Shown: positions 17,135 through 25,852, counted from the first letter of the stretch. The stretch is 40,785 bases of DNA from Actinomycetes bacterium (GCA_021818615.1 JAKATT010000177.1:1-40785); one strand, 5' to 3'. The notes: generated by a model from the sequence alone, not told the origin. Numbers and translations are program-made.

Positions 17135-17434
17135 TCACCGGAAGTACTCCGGGCGGCTCACCCACGTGTCGGAGACGAGCATGACCCCGGAGCGGTCGCT
17201 GAGCAGCTCTCGGAGACCGTCGAGCAGCACGCCGGCCCGCTCGGGGGGGAGCACCACGGTGAGATAGGTGAGGGAGCTGCGGTCGTTGAACAGCAGCCGC
17301 CCCTGATGCTGGCCGCTGTGGCCAAGGCCCGACACGTTGGATACCGCAGTGAACCCCCTGGCGCCGACCTCGGTGAACAACCCGGTGACCGCCGCGACAT
17401 CGTCGCCGTTGGCCACGACTTCCACCTTGGTCAT
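17135..17434 (-). CDS. PII-like protein of the DAB operon
   Basis: This 99-residue protein (MTKVEVVANGDDVAAVTGLFTEVGARGFTAV, ending MLVSDTWVSRPEYFR) has the PII-like ferredoxin fold pattern, with a segment rich in Gly/His/Gln (SGLGHSGQHQG) at the T-loop position. PII-like proteins are known to cluster with bicarbonate transporters, where they sense adenine nucleotides or bicarbonate. It starts 20 bp after the dabA stop, the third gene of the dabB-dabA unit. Regulation of DAB activity is the natural inference. Confidence 0.75.
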   Translation of the reverse strand: MTKVEVVANGDDVAAVTGLFTEVGARGFTAVSNVSGLGHSGQHQGRLLFNDRSSLTYLTVVLPPERAGVLLDGLRELLSDRSGVMLVSDTWVSRPEYFR

Positions 17435-17453
17435 CTGCGTTAATCCCCAGGTC

Positions 17454-20012
17454 TCATCCACGGACAGCTGCCTCCTTGCTGTGGGACGCGGCGGGGATCC
17501 ATCGGACCCAGGTGCCGTCGCGGCGGCGGATCTTCCAATCGTCGCTGGGGTCCTCGCGAGCCGTGAGGTTCACCCACTGCCCGTCGAACAGCTCGCGCAG
17601 CACCGGGTTGCGGGCGATGACCGCCTCGAGCAGTACTAGGGGTGCCTGGACCACGACGAGGAGCCGCATCGGCTCGTGATAGGCGCGCTCCCCGTCGAAG
17701 AGGGACTGGAGCGGCAGGCCGACTCGCAGGTCCCCGCCGGCGCCTTGGACCACGCCGACCCCGGCGACGATGTTGTGGGCGGTCTTGTCTCCGGCGGAGA
17801 GGATGGCTGGGTCGACGGTCGAGAAGTAGTACTGGGCGTTGATCCAGTGCGCCACGACCATCGGGGCAGTGAGGATCGTCTCCAGCGCGACGCCGTCGGG
17901 GTCGACTCGGGGATCGTAGGAGTGCAGGAAGCAGCGACCCGCCAGGTCGACCCCGGCGGTGAGCCCGCGAGGAGCGACGATGAAGGCGGCATTGCGGGCA
18001 AGCCCCCACTCGGGTCGGACCTGTGCCCAGTCTGCGGTGCGTTCGCGAGGCAGACCCTTCCGGCCGTTGGCTTCGCCTCCTGGCAAGCAAGATCGGCGTT
18101 CTGCTGCTGCGGCCGCGCCGGCACGCTCCAGGGCCCGCTGGAGCGCGGCGACCACGTCACGGTGGCTCCGGGGGACGAGGTGGGTATCGAGCACGGTGAC
18201 CGTGTCCGTGGCGGTGTCGTGCTCGCCGGCGACGAAGAGGGTCCCGTCGGGCACGACGATGCTCCGCTCGGCGAGACGGCGACGGACGGCTCTGCGGTTC
18301 AAGATCGCGGCGGCGGCACGGGCGCTCGGTCCGCCCCTGTTCCCGCCACAGGCGCCGCAGTCGAGCGAGGAGGCGTAGGGGTTGTTCTCCGTGGTGCTGC
18401 CGTGCCCGCACAGCAGCACCACGGGCGCGAAGGAACGGGTCAGGCCCATGGTGGTGAGGGCGGCCTCGGCGAAGAGGGTCTGCTCCTCGTCGCTCAGGGC
18501 GCCTGGCGCCGGGTCAGCATCGATGACCGTGGCAGCTGGTGGGGCGAGCACCCGATGCACGAAGCGCCGTGCCGCCTGGTATCGACTCGGTGCGAGCGTC
18601 TTCGCGAGCGCGATCGGCCCGGCGACGAAGCCGCCGGCTTCCGCGAGGAGGAACTGAGACATCGCTCCCTTCCTGGCGGCGTCGAACGCGCTCCGCGCGC
18701 CAGCGACCACCTGCCTGCCAGCAAGCTGGCGATCGGCGGCGCTGTGGGATTCGCCCGGTGGCCGCTCGGCGATCTCCGTGCTCGGCCGGATGAGCACCGG
18801 GCAGAGATCGACCGCGTCTGCGGATCCGAAGCCCCGATAGCGGATCGGCAGGGCAAAGAACCCGGCGAACCCGAAAGTCTCGTAGGGACCCACTGCCTCG
18901 AGGTGGCGGCGAAGTCGTTCGGATCGGGCGTCGATGCAAAAGACCGCCTGCGCCGCAGGCTGAACCTCTCGGGTCGCCTGTTGGCGGTCCAACGCGTCGA
19001 GCAGCCAGTCTCGGTAGTGGTTCTCGTAGGCGGCGAGCCATACCCTCGCCGATTCGGCCCCGTCGAGGCACGACAGCCGCGTCGCCACGTCATCGGGCAA
19101 TCCGACAGTAGCGACGCCGGCTCGTCGCGTCCCTCCCCCTGCTCTCCCCTCTTCCTCAGTGGAGCACCCACGTGCCTCCGACCCGCCACGGAGCGGATGT
19201 CCCTTCGGGAGGCGCCGCCCGCGCTCGGCGGACTTGAGGAAGGCCGCTTCGTAGGAGAGCCTGACGGCTAGGTAGTCGAGGAGGTGAAGAGCCGGGCCGG
19301 GATGCTCCGGGGCCGCCCACCGGGACCGCCACTTGGCGTGTCCGGCCCAGCCAGGCATGCGCGCGAGATGTCGAGCGAGCTCGGGAACCCGGTTCGTCTC
19401 CGGGACGTCGAGGAGGTCCAGACATGTGAGGATTGCCTCTTCGGCGTCCGCACCGAGCTCAGCCAGCAGCTTGCGGCCGGCGCGCCCGACGATGGAGCGC
19501 GCGGCTGGGTCGTAGACGACGATCTGTCGCCAGGCAGCGTAGAAACCCTTCGCGGGCTCGTCTGGCACGATGCCGGCGAGGTAGGCGGCACACCACTTCG
19601 CGACTTCCCAGTCGACGGCCTCTGCGATGCGCGTCCCGAACAAGCGGTCATGACGCTCGGCGGCGGTTGATCCCCGCTGCAGCTCCGGGCCTCTGCTGTC
19701 GCAGCGCTCGATGCTCTTGTGCGCGGGACCTTCCTGTGCATGGCCTTCGTCGAGAACAGCCCGCAGATCGGCCGCAGTGATTCGCCTCTCGACATAGGCC
19801 TGCGCGAACAGCGCCGGAGGCGGGTACCCAGCAATGCCGAGCACCCGGCCCGCGTACGCGACCGCCTCGTGAAAGGGCATCTGGCGTAAGTCCCACAGCG
19901 GGTTCACCGCGATGCAGGTGGATAGCGGCCACAGCGGAGCGACGACGCGAGCTGCCTCGTCCACTTGGGCGAGGAGGCGAACCCGGGCGGTGACTGGCTT
20001 CTTGCTGTTCAC
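17454..20012 (-). CDS. dabA: DabA, zinc subunit of the DAB inorganic-carbon pump (DUF2309)
   Basis: The protein has 852 residues. DabA is a peripheral beta-carbonic-anhydrase-like protein that, with DabB, captures CO2 as bicarbonate in the cytoplasm. The four key residues appear at the expected spacing: Cys359 and Asp361 in VFCIDARSERLRRHLE, His537 in VVLLCGHGST, and Cys552 in LDCGACGGN. The N-terminus has the family pattern VAPLWPLSTCIAVNPLW. The ORF-track start is far too early. The GTG at 20012 overlaps the dabB stop (GTGA), has AGGAG in front and gives the normal N-terminus. A Gly/Arg-rich insert lies at about 275-300. Confidence 0.93.
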   Translation of the reverse strand: MNSKKPVTARVRLLAQVDEAARVVAPLWPLSTCIAVNPLWDLRQMPFHEAVAYAGRVLGIAGYPPPALFAQAYVERRITAADLRAVLDEGHAQEGPAHKSIERCDSRGPELQRGSTAAERHDRLFGTRIAEAVDWEVAKWCAAYLAGIVPDEPAKGFYAAWRQIVVYDPAARSIVGRAGRKLLAELGADAEEAILTCLDLLDVPETNRVPELARHLARMPGWAGHAKWRSRWAAPEHPGPALHLLDYLAVRLSYEAAFLKSAERGRRLPKGHPLRGGSEARGCSTEEEGRAGGGTRRAGVATVGLPDDVATRLSCLDGAESARVWLAAYENHYRDWLLDALDRQQATREVQPAAQAVFCIDARSERLRRHLEAVGPYETFGFAGFFALPIRYRGFGSADAVDLCPVLIRPSTEIAERPPGESHSAADRQLAGRQVVAGARSAFDAARKGAMSQFLLAEAGGFVAGPIALAKTLAPSRYQAARRFVHRVLAPPAATVIDADPAPGALSDEEQTLFAEAALTTMGLTRSFAPVVLLCGHGSTTENNPYASSLDCGACGGNRGGPSARAAAAILNRRAVRRRLAERSIVVPDGTLFVAGEHDTATDTVTVLDTHLVPRSHRDVVAALQRALERAGAAAAAERRSCLPGGEANGRKGLPRERTADWAQVRPEWGLARNAAFIVAPRGLTAGVDLAGRCFLHSYDPRVDPDGVALETILTAPMVVAHWINAQYYFSTVDPAILSAGDKTAHNIVAGVGVVQGAGGDLRVGLPLQSLFDGERAYHEPMRLLVVVQAPLVLLEAVIARNPVLRELFDGQWVNLTAREDPSDDWKIRRRDGTWVRWIPAASHSKEAAVRG

Positions 20013-21616
20013 GCTGCGCTCTCCTGCCACAAACCGTCGAGCGCGGGGGCATACCCGGATGACTCGGCCCGGATGGCGCGCCCTGCTGCCTTTCTTGCCC
20101 GAGCTGAGAGCGGGACGGGCGGAGTGGCGACATCGAGCATGATCGCCACGAGACGCCGCTTCGCCCAGGGCAGCCGGGCGAGGGAGCTCGCCGCGATCCC
20201 GGCACCGGCCACGGCGGCCAGCCACCATGGGTTGAGCACACCGATGGCGGCAGCGGGCAGCGACGGAGCGACCCACCCTCCCAGGCCAGCGAGCACCAGC
20301 CCGTACAGGGTGCCGGCGGCTACGAGCGCGGTCGCCCACAGGACCGCCCCTCGGATTGAGGCGGGTGGGCGGCCCCACCACGACCACGACGCCGTAGCGG
20401 CCGTCCCTGCGGCAAAGACCATCAGCACGAACGCCCCGCGGTGAGCGAGCACCCCAGGGACCGCTGCCATCGCGGCCACCGTCGCCCCCGCCGACACCGC
20501 TGCCGCCGCTGCCCGGGCCACTCTCGGCATCACCCTCGAAGGCACAACAGGTGCCTCGCCAGGGCGAGGCACCTGCGAGCCCGACCCGAAGAAGAGCGTC
20601 GCCTTGTACAGGGCGTGGCCGATGAGATGCACGACCGCGGCAAGGTAGGCACCTACCGCGCACTCGGCGACCATGAAGCCCATCTGGCTCATGGTCGAGA
20701 ACACCAAGGCACCCTTCACGTCCGCCTTCTGCGTCATGGCCAGCGTCGCCACGGCGGCGGTGACCCCCGCCACGGCGAACACGCCCGCCATGGCCAACAT
20801 CGAGCCGCCGGCGAGCACCCCGAGGCGCACGAGCAGGATCCCGCCGCCGTTCACGACGCCCGCGTGCAGGAGCGCGGAGGCCGGGGTCGGCGCCGACACC
20901 GTTCCAGGAAGCCATCTACCGAGCAGCCCCTGGGCGGAGCGGGTCAGGACGGCCAGAGCCACGAGGAGCGCGACCGGCGTCGCCAGGCCACCCATGTGCG
21001 CGGTTGCCGAGGCGAGCGCGCCAGGGGACGCGAGGTCCACGTTGCCAGCTCGCAGCCACACGAGGACGAGTGCAACGACCAATCCCAGGTCACCGAGCGC
21101 GAACATCCGCGCCGTGCGCCACGTCGCTGCCCGCACCCCGGGAAGGTCCGGGCGGCATCCGAGCACCACCACGAACGCCACCCCGGCGGCCACCCAGCCG
21201 CCGACCAGGACCGCCAAGGTCGCTGACGCGCACACGATCGCCATGGCTGCCACCACCACGTTGGCAGCAGCGAAGAACCTCCGCGCCGTGCGGTCCCCTT
21301 GCAGGTAGCGCAGCGAGAAGCTCTGCACTGCGGCTCCGACTATGCAGACCAGCGCCACCAAGGTGACCGTCAACTGGTCGGCCCACAGGCCGAGGACCAC
21401 CTGGCCATGCCTGCCGTCCACCGCGACCATGAATGGGCCACGCAACCCAACCACCCCTGCCGCGACAAGAGCCAGGAGCGCCGACATCCAGCCGAGGCCG
21501 GCTGCTGCCCGGTGACCCCGACCCGGGGCCGCCCCACCGGCGGCCGACACGGCGGCGCCCGCCAGCGGAGCGACGACCGCGCCGGTCAGGCACAGCTCAC
21601 CCAGCAGGAGGGCCAT
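20009..21616 (-). CDS. dabB: DabB, membrane subunit of the DAB pump (NuoL/MrpA-like)
   Basis: The protein has 535 residues with about a dozen hydrophobic helices and belongs to the proton-conducting antiporter family. It has the typical CIVGAAVQSFSLRYLQGDRTARRFF and LGRWLPGTVSAPTPASALLHAGVVNGGG (compare NuoL SAQxPxxxWLPDAMxGPTPVSALIHAATMV). A lysine-bearing segment follows: TQKADVKGALVFSTMSQMGFM. It couples ion flow to DabA-dependent CO2 hydration. The start is ATG 21616 with GGGAAGGGA in front; a GTG one codon earlier is the ORF-track start. It is the first gene of the DAB operon. Confidence 0.9.
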   Translation of the reverse strand: MALLLGELCLTGAVVAPLAGAAVSAAGGAAPGRGHRAAAGLGWMSALLALVAAGVVGLRGPFMVAVDGRHGQVVLGLWADQLTVTLVALVCIVGAAVQSFSLRYLQGDRTARRFFAAANVVVAAMAIVCASATLAVLVGGWVAAGVAFVVVLGCRPDLPGVRAATWRTARMFALGDLGLVVALVLVWLRAGNVDLASPGALASATAHMGGLATPVALLVALAVLTRSAQGLLGRWLPGTVSAPTPASALLHAGVVNGGGILLVRLGVLAGGSMLAMAGVFAVAGVTAAVATLAMTQKADVKGALVFSTMSQMGFMVAECAVGAYLAAVVHLIGHALYKATLFFGSGSQVPRPGEAPVVPSRVMPRVARAAAAAVSAGATVAAMAAVPGVLAHRGAFVLMVFAAGTAATASWSWWGRPPASIRGAVLWATALVAAGTLYGLVLAGLGGWVAPSLPAAAIGVLNPWWLAAVAGAGIAASSLARLPWAKRRLVAIMLDVATPPVPLSARARKAAGRAIRAESSGYAPALDGLWQESAA

Positions 21617-21676
21617 CACCGTCCCTTCCCACCGAGCATCGTCAGTCCACCTACCGGAGGGTTCTCTGGGAGAGAT

Positions 21677-21692
21677 ACGATCTGCAGATCGT
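21677..21692. promoter_or_regulatory. perfect 16-bp palindrome upstream of dabB
   Basis: ACGATCTGCAGATCGT is a perfect palindrome lying 61 bp upstream of the dabB start and 102 bp before the divergent winged-helix gene. It is a good candidate operator for a dimeric regulator of inorganic-carbon uptake, perhaps the adjacent winged-helix protein. Confidence 0.55.
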
Positions 21693-21793
21693 GAATCCTA
21701 CAGCGTTCCTGTCTCAGTCGGCAAATCGCCTGGTCGAAGTGCCGATAGCCAGTGCCCGTACCCTGTTTCACGAAGCGAGCTACCATTGAACCC

Positions 21794-22138
21794 ATGGCAG
21801 GAGCGAACAGGGAGCCGGGCGAGACGACCAGGCCGACCTGGACGTTCCTCACCAATCACGGCCACGTGCTCGTCTGCATCGCCACTGACCCCGGCGTCCG
21901 CGGCCGAGACATCGCCGCCCGGGTCGGCATCACCGAGCGCGCCGCCCAAGCGATCATCGCCGACCTCGTCGGAGAGGGCTACGTGACGCGAACCCGGATC
22001 GGTCGACGCAACCACTACGAGATCGACCCCGACCGACCGCTGCGCCACCCCGTCGAGCAGCCCCACAACATCGGCGAGCTCCTCCAGCTCGTGGCCGGGC
22101 TCGACACGCCGCGGCGCCGGAGAGCAACCGCCTCTTGA
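21794..22138 (+). CDS. winged helix-turn-helix transcriptional regulator (MarR-like)
   Basis: The protein has 114 residues. The stretch TWTFLTNHGHVLVCIATDPGVRGRDIAARVGITERAAQAIIADLVGEGYVTRTRIGRRNHYEI is a compact winged helix with a beta-hairpin wing. The rest (RPLRHPVEQPHNIGELLQLV) is a common tail of this actinobacterial group. The ATG at 21794 was chosen because the preceding 14 residues of the ORF are not family-like and a TACCAT -10 element lies 7 bp upstream, giving a leaderless mRNA. It diverges from dabB across the palindrome, so control of DAB genes or of itself is plausible. Confidence 0.75.
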   Translation: MAGANREPGETTRPTWTFLTNHGHVLVCIATDPGVRGRDIAARVGITERAAQAIIADLVGEGYVTRTRIGRRNHYEIDPDRPLRHPVEQPHNIGELLQLVAGLDTPRRRRATAS

Positions 22139-22148
22139 GCTGAGCCAT

Positions 22149-22952
22149 TCAGGTGGTCTCCGATGCATCGACCGGGGCGTCCCGCAGGCAGGTGGCCATC
22201 GCGTGGACACCGCCGTCCACATGGAGCACCTCACCCGTGATCGCCCGGGCGAGGTCCGACAGCAGGAAGCAGACAGCGTCTGCCACCGCCGAGGGGTCCG
22301 TAGGGTCCCAGGCCAGCGGCGCCTGGCGGTCCCAGCGATCCACGAGCACCTCGAAATCGGGGATGCCCGAGGCGGCCCGGGTCCGAAGCGGCCCGGCGGC
22401 AACCAGGTTCGCCCGCACCCCCGCCGCGCCCAGGTCACGGGCCAAGTACCCGTTGAGCGCACGCAGCGCCGCCTTGCATGGCCCCATCCAGTTGTACACC
22501 GGCCACGCTCGGGCACTGTCGAAATCCAGGCCCACCAGGCTCCCACCCGACGGAGGCGCCAGCCGCGAAACCAGCCGCCCGAACGCCGCGTAGGTCCAGA
22601 CGCTCGTGCGTACCGCCACTTCGATATCGGCGGGCGGCACGTCCATCACGCTCCCGAGCGCAGCCCGCGGCGCGAAGGCGATCGCGTGCAGGGCGCCGTC
22701 GAGCCTCCCCCAGCGACGCCGCAGCTCGCCTTCCAACATGATCAGGTCACCTTCGTTCGTCGCGTCCACTGCCACCACCGCAGGCGGTGCAGGCTCAAGG
22801 CCCGAGAGCACCTCCTCGGCCGCAGGTACGTCTTTCGGGTAGGCAGCCACCAGCACCTCGGCACCTTCACGAATGGCACGTTCCACGACCGCTGACGCGA
22901 TGCTCTCCCTGGTCGCGACGCCACTCACCAGCAGCCGCTTACCCCTCAGCAC
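22149..22952 (-). CDS. fabI: enoyl-[acyl-carrier-protein] reductase FabI (InhA-like)
   Basis: The 267-residue short-chain dehydrogenase-like enzyme reduces enoyl-ACP in the last step of fatty acid elongation. It has the FabI nucleotide-binding start LRGKRLLVSGVATRESIASAVV, the HAIAFAPRAALG loop, and the catalytic Tyr-(X)6-Lys in YNWMGPCKAALRALN. The C-terminal substrate loop and ITGEVLHVDGGVHAM are also present. A GTG at 22952 has GAAGGGAG in front; the ORF-track ATG at 22979 would add nine residues. It is convergent with the winged-helix gene and divergent from the DUF6671 gene. A TATTAT-like -10 lies upstream near 23020. Confidence 0.92.
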   Translation of the reverse strand: MLRGKRLLVSGVATRESIASAVVERAIREGAEVLVAAYPKDVPAAEEVLSGLEPAPPAVVAVDATNEGDLIMLEGELRRRWGRLDGALHAIAFAPRAALGSVMDVPPADIEVAVRTSVWTYAAFGRLVSRLAPPSGGSLVGLDFDSARAWPVYNWMGPCKAALRALNGYLARDLGAAGVRANLVAAGPLRTRAASGIPDFEVLVDRWDRQAPLAWDPTDPSAVADAVCFLLSDLARAITGEVLHVDGGVHAMATCLRDAPVDASETT

Positions 22953-23062
22953 TCGGACATCTCCCTTCTCGCTGCGCACCCACGCTCTGACGGCACGCCA
23001 AGCCGCCCACTACGAAGCATAATACACGAAGTCCGGTTCCTCAGTAGTGCTAGGATGGATGG

Positions 23063-24007
23063 ATGCTTAGACGACGGCGAACGTTTGACCCCCCGGTATC
23101 CGACGGGCAGACCACGAGTCCAGGGACGACGGTCCATCCCTCGCGCAGGTGGGGGCAGGCGGACCACCCCTACACCGGCAGAACGGCCGCGCTCGCCACC
23201 AAGCACGACAAGCTCCCGCTCATCGCTCCTCCGCTGGAAGATGCCGTCGGGCTACGGGTCGAAGCAGTCGCCGTCGACACCGATGCTCTCGGCACCTTCA
23301 CCGGCGACATCCCCCGCCAGGGGCCGCCCCTCGACACCGCCATTGCCAAGGCACGCCTCGGGATGAACGCAGCCGGCCGTCCCCTCGGCTTGGCCTCCGA
23401 GGGAAGCATCGGTCCCGACCCGGCCATGCCGTTCGTCCACTCTGACCGGGAGATCGTCGTCCTCGTGGACGATGAAAACGGGATCGTCGTGTGGGAGAGC
23501 CATTCAAGCTGGGACATCGTCGCCAAATCGACGAGCGTGGGCCCCGATGAGGACCTCGGACCGTTCCTCTCCCAGGCACGTTTCCCCGAACACCAGCTGA
23601 TCGTCCGGCCGAACTGCGGAACGGTGCACCCGATCCACAAGGGCATCTCCTCCCTCGATCATCTGACGGCCGCGGTCGCCGAGTGTGCCGCTGCTGCCAC
23701 CGACGGCCTGGCCCGTGTCGAGACCGATCTGCGAGCCCACGCCTGCCCCTCACGCCGCGCCGTCATCGCAGCCGCCGCCGAACGCCTCGCCGACCGGATC
23801 GCCACCCGCTGCCCTGCCTGCGGCGCACCAGGCTGGGGACGCGTCGACGTCCTCCTCGGCGTTCCCTGCGCCTGGTGTGGCACCGAAGTACCCCGACCGC
23901 GAGCCGAGATCGACGGCTGTGTCGCCTGCGAGCACCGACAAACGCGCTCCATCGTCTCCGCCGAGGTTCGCGCTGACCCCGGCGAATGCCCCTACTGCAA
24001 CCCATAG
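23063..24007 (+). CDS. DUF6671 family protein with C-terminal zinc ribbons
   Basis: The protein has 314 residues. After a basic N-terminal tail it follows the DUF6671 pattern: YTGRTAALATKHDKLPLIAPPL, VDTDALGTFTGDIPR, KARLGMNAAGRPLGLASEGSIGPDPAMPFV. The C-terminal part has four CxxC pairs (CPACG, CAWCG, CVACE, CPYC), suggesting one or two bound zinc ions. The function is unknown. A TAGGAT-like -10 lies 8 bp before the ATG, so the mRNA would have almost no leader. It is the last gene of the housekeeping block. Confidence 0.75.
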   Translation: MLRRRRTFDPPVSDGQTTSPGTTVHPSRRWGQADHPYTGRTAALATKHDKLPLIAPPLEDAVGLRVEAVAVDTDALGTFTGDIPRQGPPLDTAIAKARLGMNAAGRPLGLASEGSIGPDPAMPFVHSDREIVVLVDDENGIVVWESHSSWDIVAKSTSVGPDEDLGPFLSQARFPEHQLIVRPNCGTVHPIHKGISSLDHLTAAVAECAAAATDGLARVETDLRAHACPSRRAVIAAAAERLADRIATRCPACGAPGWGRVDVLLGVPCAWCGTEVPRPRAEIDGCVACEHRQTRSIVSAEVRADPGECPYCNP

Positions 24008-24247
24008 GAGAAGAAGGGGAGCAGGCAACGGCGCTGTGTCCCTGGCCGATCGCCAACAGGTGTAGGGCGCCCCGATGGCTTCGGTCGCGTCGCATCGGCG
24101 GAACAGCCAACCCGCGGACACGATCACGTGGAGTCACAGGCCGTGCACCGTCCCCGACGCAGCCGCACGAGGACGTGCGTGCCAGCGCACCACAGGTGCC
24201 CCACAGCCGCACCGCAAGCGCCCAGATTCGACCGCGGCCGCCAACAC

Positions 24248-24336
24248 GATCAACGTCCCCGAGGAGCCGGTAACTCCGAGCGACGTTGATCAGTGCAGCT
24301 GCATGGCGCTGCACAGGGCATGCCCCTGTGCAGCGC
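24248..24336. repeat. two adjacent inverted repeats at the right edge of the core block
   Basis: GATCAACGTC at 24248-24257 pairs perfectly with GACGTTGATC at 24282-24291. Fifteen bases later GCGCTGCACAGGG at 24306-24318 pairs with CCCTGTGCAGCGC at 24324-24336 around a 5-nt loop. Neither has a T tract, so they are not simple terminators. They lie where chromosome-like genes give way to plasmid-like genes and could be a recombination, transfer or replication site. The rest of 24008-24292 holds no gene that I can support. Confidence 0.55.
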
Positions 24337-25057
24337 TCGAACGCCAGGTTTGACCCCTGGGGGCAGCTTGTACCCGGCTCCGATCGAGCGGCAGGTGCTC
24401 ACTGTCGCCTGGACGGATGCGGAGCAGGGCACGACGCACACGATCATGCGGGACTATCAGCTCGCCGCGTTCCACGAGCCGGGCAACTGGCTGTGCGTAG
24501 TGGTGCGCGCCCTGTGGGACGACGACGGTGTCTGGGAGTTCAATGCGCAGTACGAGCGCACCCAGCTCCTGGCCGAGCTGCTCTGGGGTCCTGGTCGGCC
24601 TGAAGAGGCACTGGATTGGATCAACGAGGAGAAGCCGAAGGCCGATGCGACTGAGTACCTCGACCGGCTGTTCGCCCTGCGGATTCATGCGGAACGGGCC
24701 TCGCTCGCAATGAGGCCCGAGGTTGCGATTGGTCTTCCTCGCGAACGTCAGGACGGTCGCTGGTTTCTCATTCGCGCCGACTATCCGAACGATGCCTTCG
24801 CGCACGTTCGCCTCATCAAGAATGGCGTTACGTGTGGCGACCCCAACCCTATGGTTCGTGAGTTACAACCAGGAGTGCTAGCGACGTCCCCTCCGATCCC
24901 GCACTGCACGGTGGAGGGTGTGTTCGACGGAAACTGGGAGGACATGGTCGGAGTTCTTGCCGATCGCTTCAAGATCAGCGAACCGGCCCTTCTCTCTGCG
25001 GTGAGGGTCCGGCCACGATTCAGCATGGACGTGGCTCCGGACGTCGAGGCAGAGTAG
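24293..25057 (+). CDS. unknown protein
   Basis: The open frame codes for up to 254 residues; I do not recognise a family. It is mostly mixed alpha/beta with many tryptophans (LTVAWTDAEQGTTHTIMRDYQLAAF, DDDGVWEFNAQYERTQLLAELLWGPG) and shows no membrane segment or signal peptide. The start is uncertain: the first 15 codons overlap the 13-bp inverted repeat, so a TTG at 24368, with GGGGGCAG in front, is a better candidate. It converges with the small zinc-ribbon gene, 5 bp away. Confidence 0.55.
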   Translation: MQLHGAAQGMPLCSARTPGLTPGGSLYPAPIERQVLTVAWTDAEQGTTHTIMRDYQLAAFHEPGNWLCVVVRALWDDDGVWEFNAQYERTQLLAELLWGPGRPEEALDWINEEKPKADATEYLDRLFALRIHAERASLAMRPEVAIGLPRERQDGRWFLIRADYPNDAFAHVRLIKNGVTCGDPNPMVRELQPGVLATSPPIPHCTVEGVFDGNWEDMVGVLADRFKISEPALLSAVRVRPRFSMDVAPDVEAE

Positions 25058-25062
25058 CCCAG

Positions 25063-25332
25063 TCAGTCGAGCTTCTCCCAGCAGTCGGCGCAGAGGAAGT
25101 CGCCATCGTCGGCGTAGTGGTGCCCGTCGGGGTGGATGAGGTCGGTATCGACGGAGCACCCGCACCGGTCACAGAACACCCATGTCACCTCTCGCCAGAG
25201 CGGCCGTGGTGCCAGCAGCTCGAGCTTCTGCACGAGCTGCACGAGGTTGGCGTGGGCGGCATCGTCGTCCTGAGCCGATGCTACGAGGTGGTACTCCACC
25301 AGCTCGGCGATGTCGGTGATGGTGTAGGTCAT
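25063..25332 (-). CDS. small zinc-ribbon protein
   Basis: The protein has 89 residues. The N-terminal half is helical (MTYTITDIAELVEYHLVASAQ) and the C-terminal half carries two CxxC pairs (FCDRCGCSVDTDL and LCADCWEKL), a likely single zinc site. GAGGAG lies 8 bp before the ATG at 25332; the ORF-track start is 13 codons too early. No function can be assigned. The 200 bp between it and the antitoxin gene contain promoter-like sequence only. Confidence 0.6.
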   Translation of the reverse strand: MTYTITDIAELVEYHLVASAQDDDAAHANLVQLVQKLELLAPRPLWREVTWVFCDRCGCSVDTDLIHPDGHHYADDGDFLCADCWEKLD

Positions 25333-25532
25333 GATGGCGCTCCTCTCCCGTGTGGGTTCTCGGGCGCGCAAAGGGCACGGAGCGGGAGCGCGGGGTCAAG
25401 GGAAGAGGACGGAGTCCTCCGCGAGTACCGGAGCGCAGCGGCGGCTCGCAGCGCCTTGAGGCCGTGCGGCTCCGTGTGATCCTGGGAAGCACCGAACCCC
25501 ACACGACGGAGAAGGGGCGTCATGGTACCGTC

Positions 25533-25561
25533 ATGACGTCATAATGGAATAGTGGTAGACT
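25533..25561 (+). promoter_or_regulatory. antitoxin operator and promoter
   Basis: The perfect 10-bp palindrome ATGACGTCAT (25533-25542) sits at the -35 position of a promoter with -10 TAGACT (25556-25561), only 6 bp before the antitoxin ATG. The layout fits autorepression by a ribbon-helix-helix antitoxin and a leaderless mRNA. Confidence 0.5.
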
Positions 25562-25567
25562 TTGGGC

Positions 25568-25852
25568 ATGGCAAAGAAGAAGACGACCGTCTACCTCGAC
25601 TCCGATGTGCTCACGGCGGCGAAGGCTGCGGCGCTCACGTCCAACCGGTCCGAGAGCGCTGTCATCGAGGATGCGCTGCGGTCATATCTTCGAAGCGGCC
25701 ACGGCGATGCGGTGCGCGACGAGCTGGGAGAGCTGCTGCAGCGTGTCGCCGCAGCGAGCGACCTCGACGAGGACGCAGCCCTTGCTCAGGCAGTGACGGA
25801 GGCGCGTGCGGTCCGTCGGGAGCGACGTTCCCGACCGGTGCGTGGTGGGTGA
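25568..25852 (+). CDS. ribbon-helix-helix antitoxin
   Basis: The 94-residue protein starts MAKKKTTVYLDSDVLTAAKAAAL, a typical ribbon-helix-helix DNA-binding strand and helix, followed by SNRSESAVIEDALRSYL. The C-terminal part is a charged helix and a basic tail, which would bind the toxin. The ATG at 25568 is preferred to the one 6 bp earlier because of the adjacent -10 element. The stop overlaps the start region of the PIN gene, so the pair forms one toxin-antitoxin unit. Confidence 0.82.
   Translation: MAKKKTTVYLDSDVLTAAKAAALTSNRSESAVIEDALRSYLRSGHGDAVRDELGELLQRVAAASDLDEDAALAQAVTEARAVRRERRSRPVRGG

Noticed and set aside
17454-20915. 1153-aa start for DabA
   Set aside because: The first 300 residues are Arg/Gly-rich shadow of dabB in another frame. 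The family N-terminus begins at the GTG at 20012.
24075-24353. 92-aa plus-strand ORF after DUF6671
   Set aside because: It has no motif, is low complexity and runs through both inverted repeats, so it is probably non-coding.
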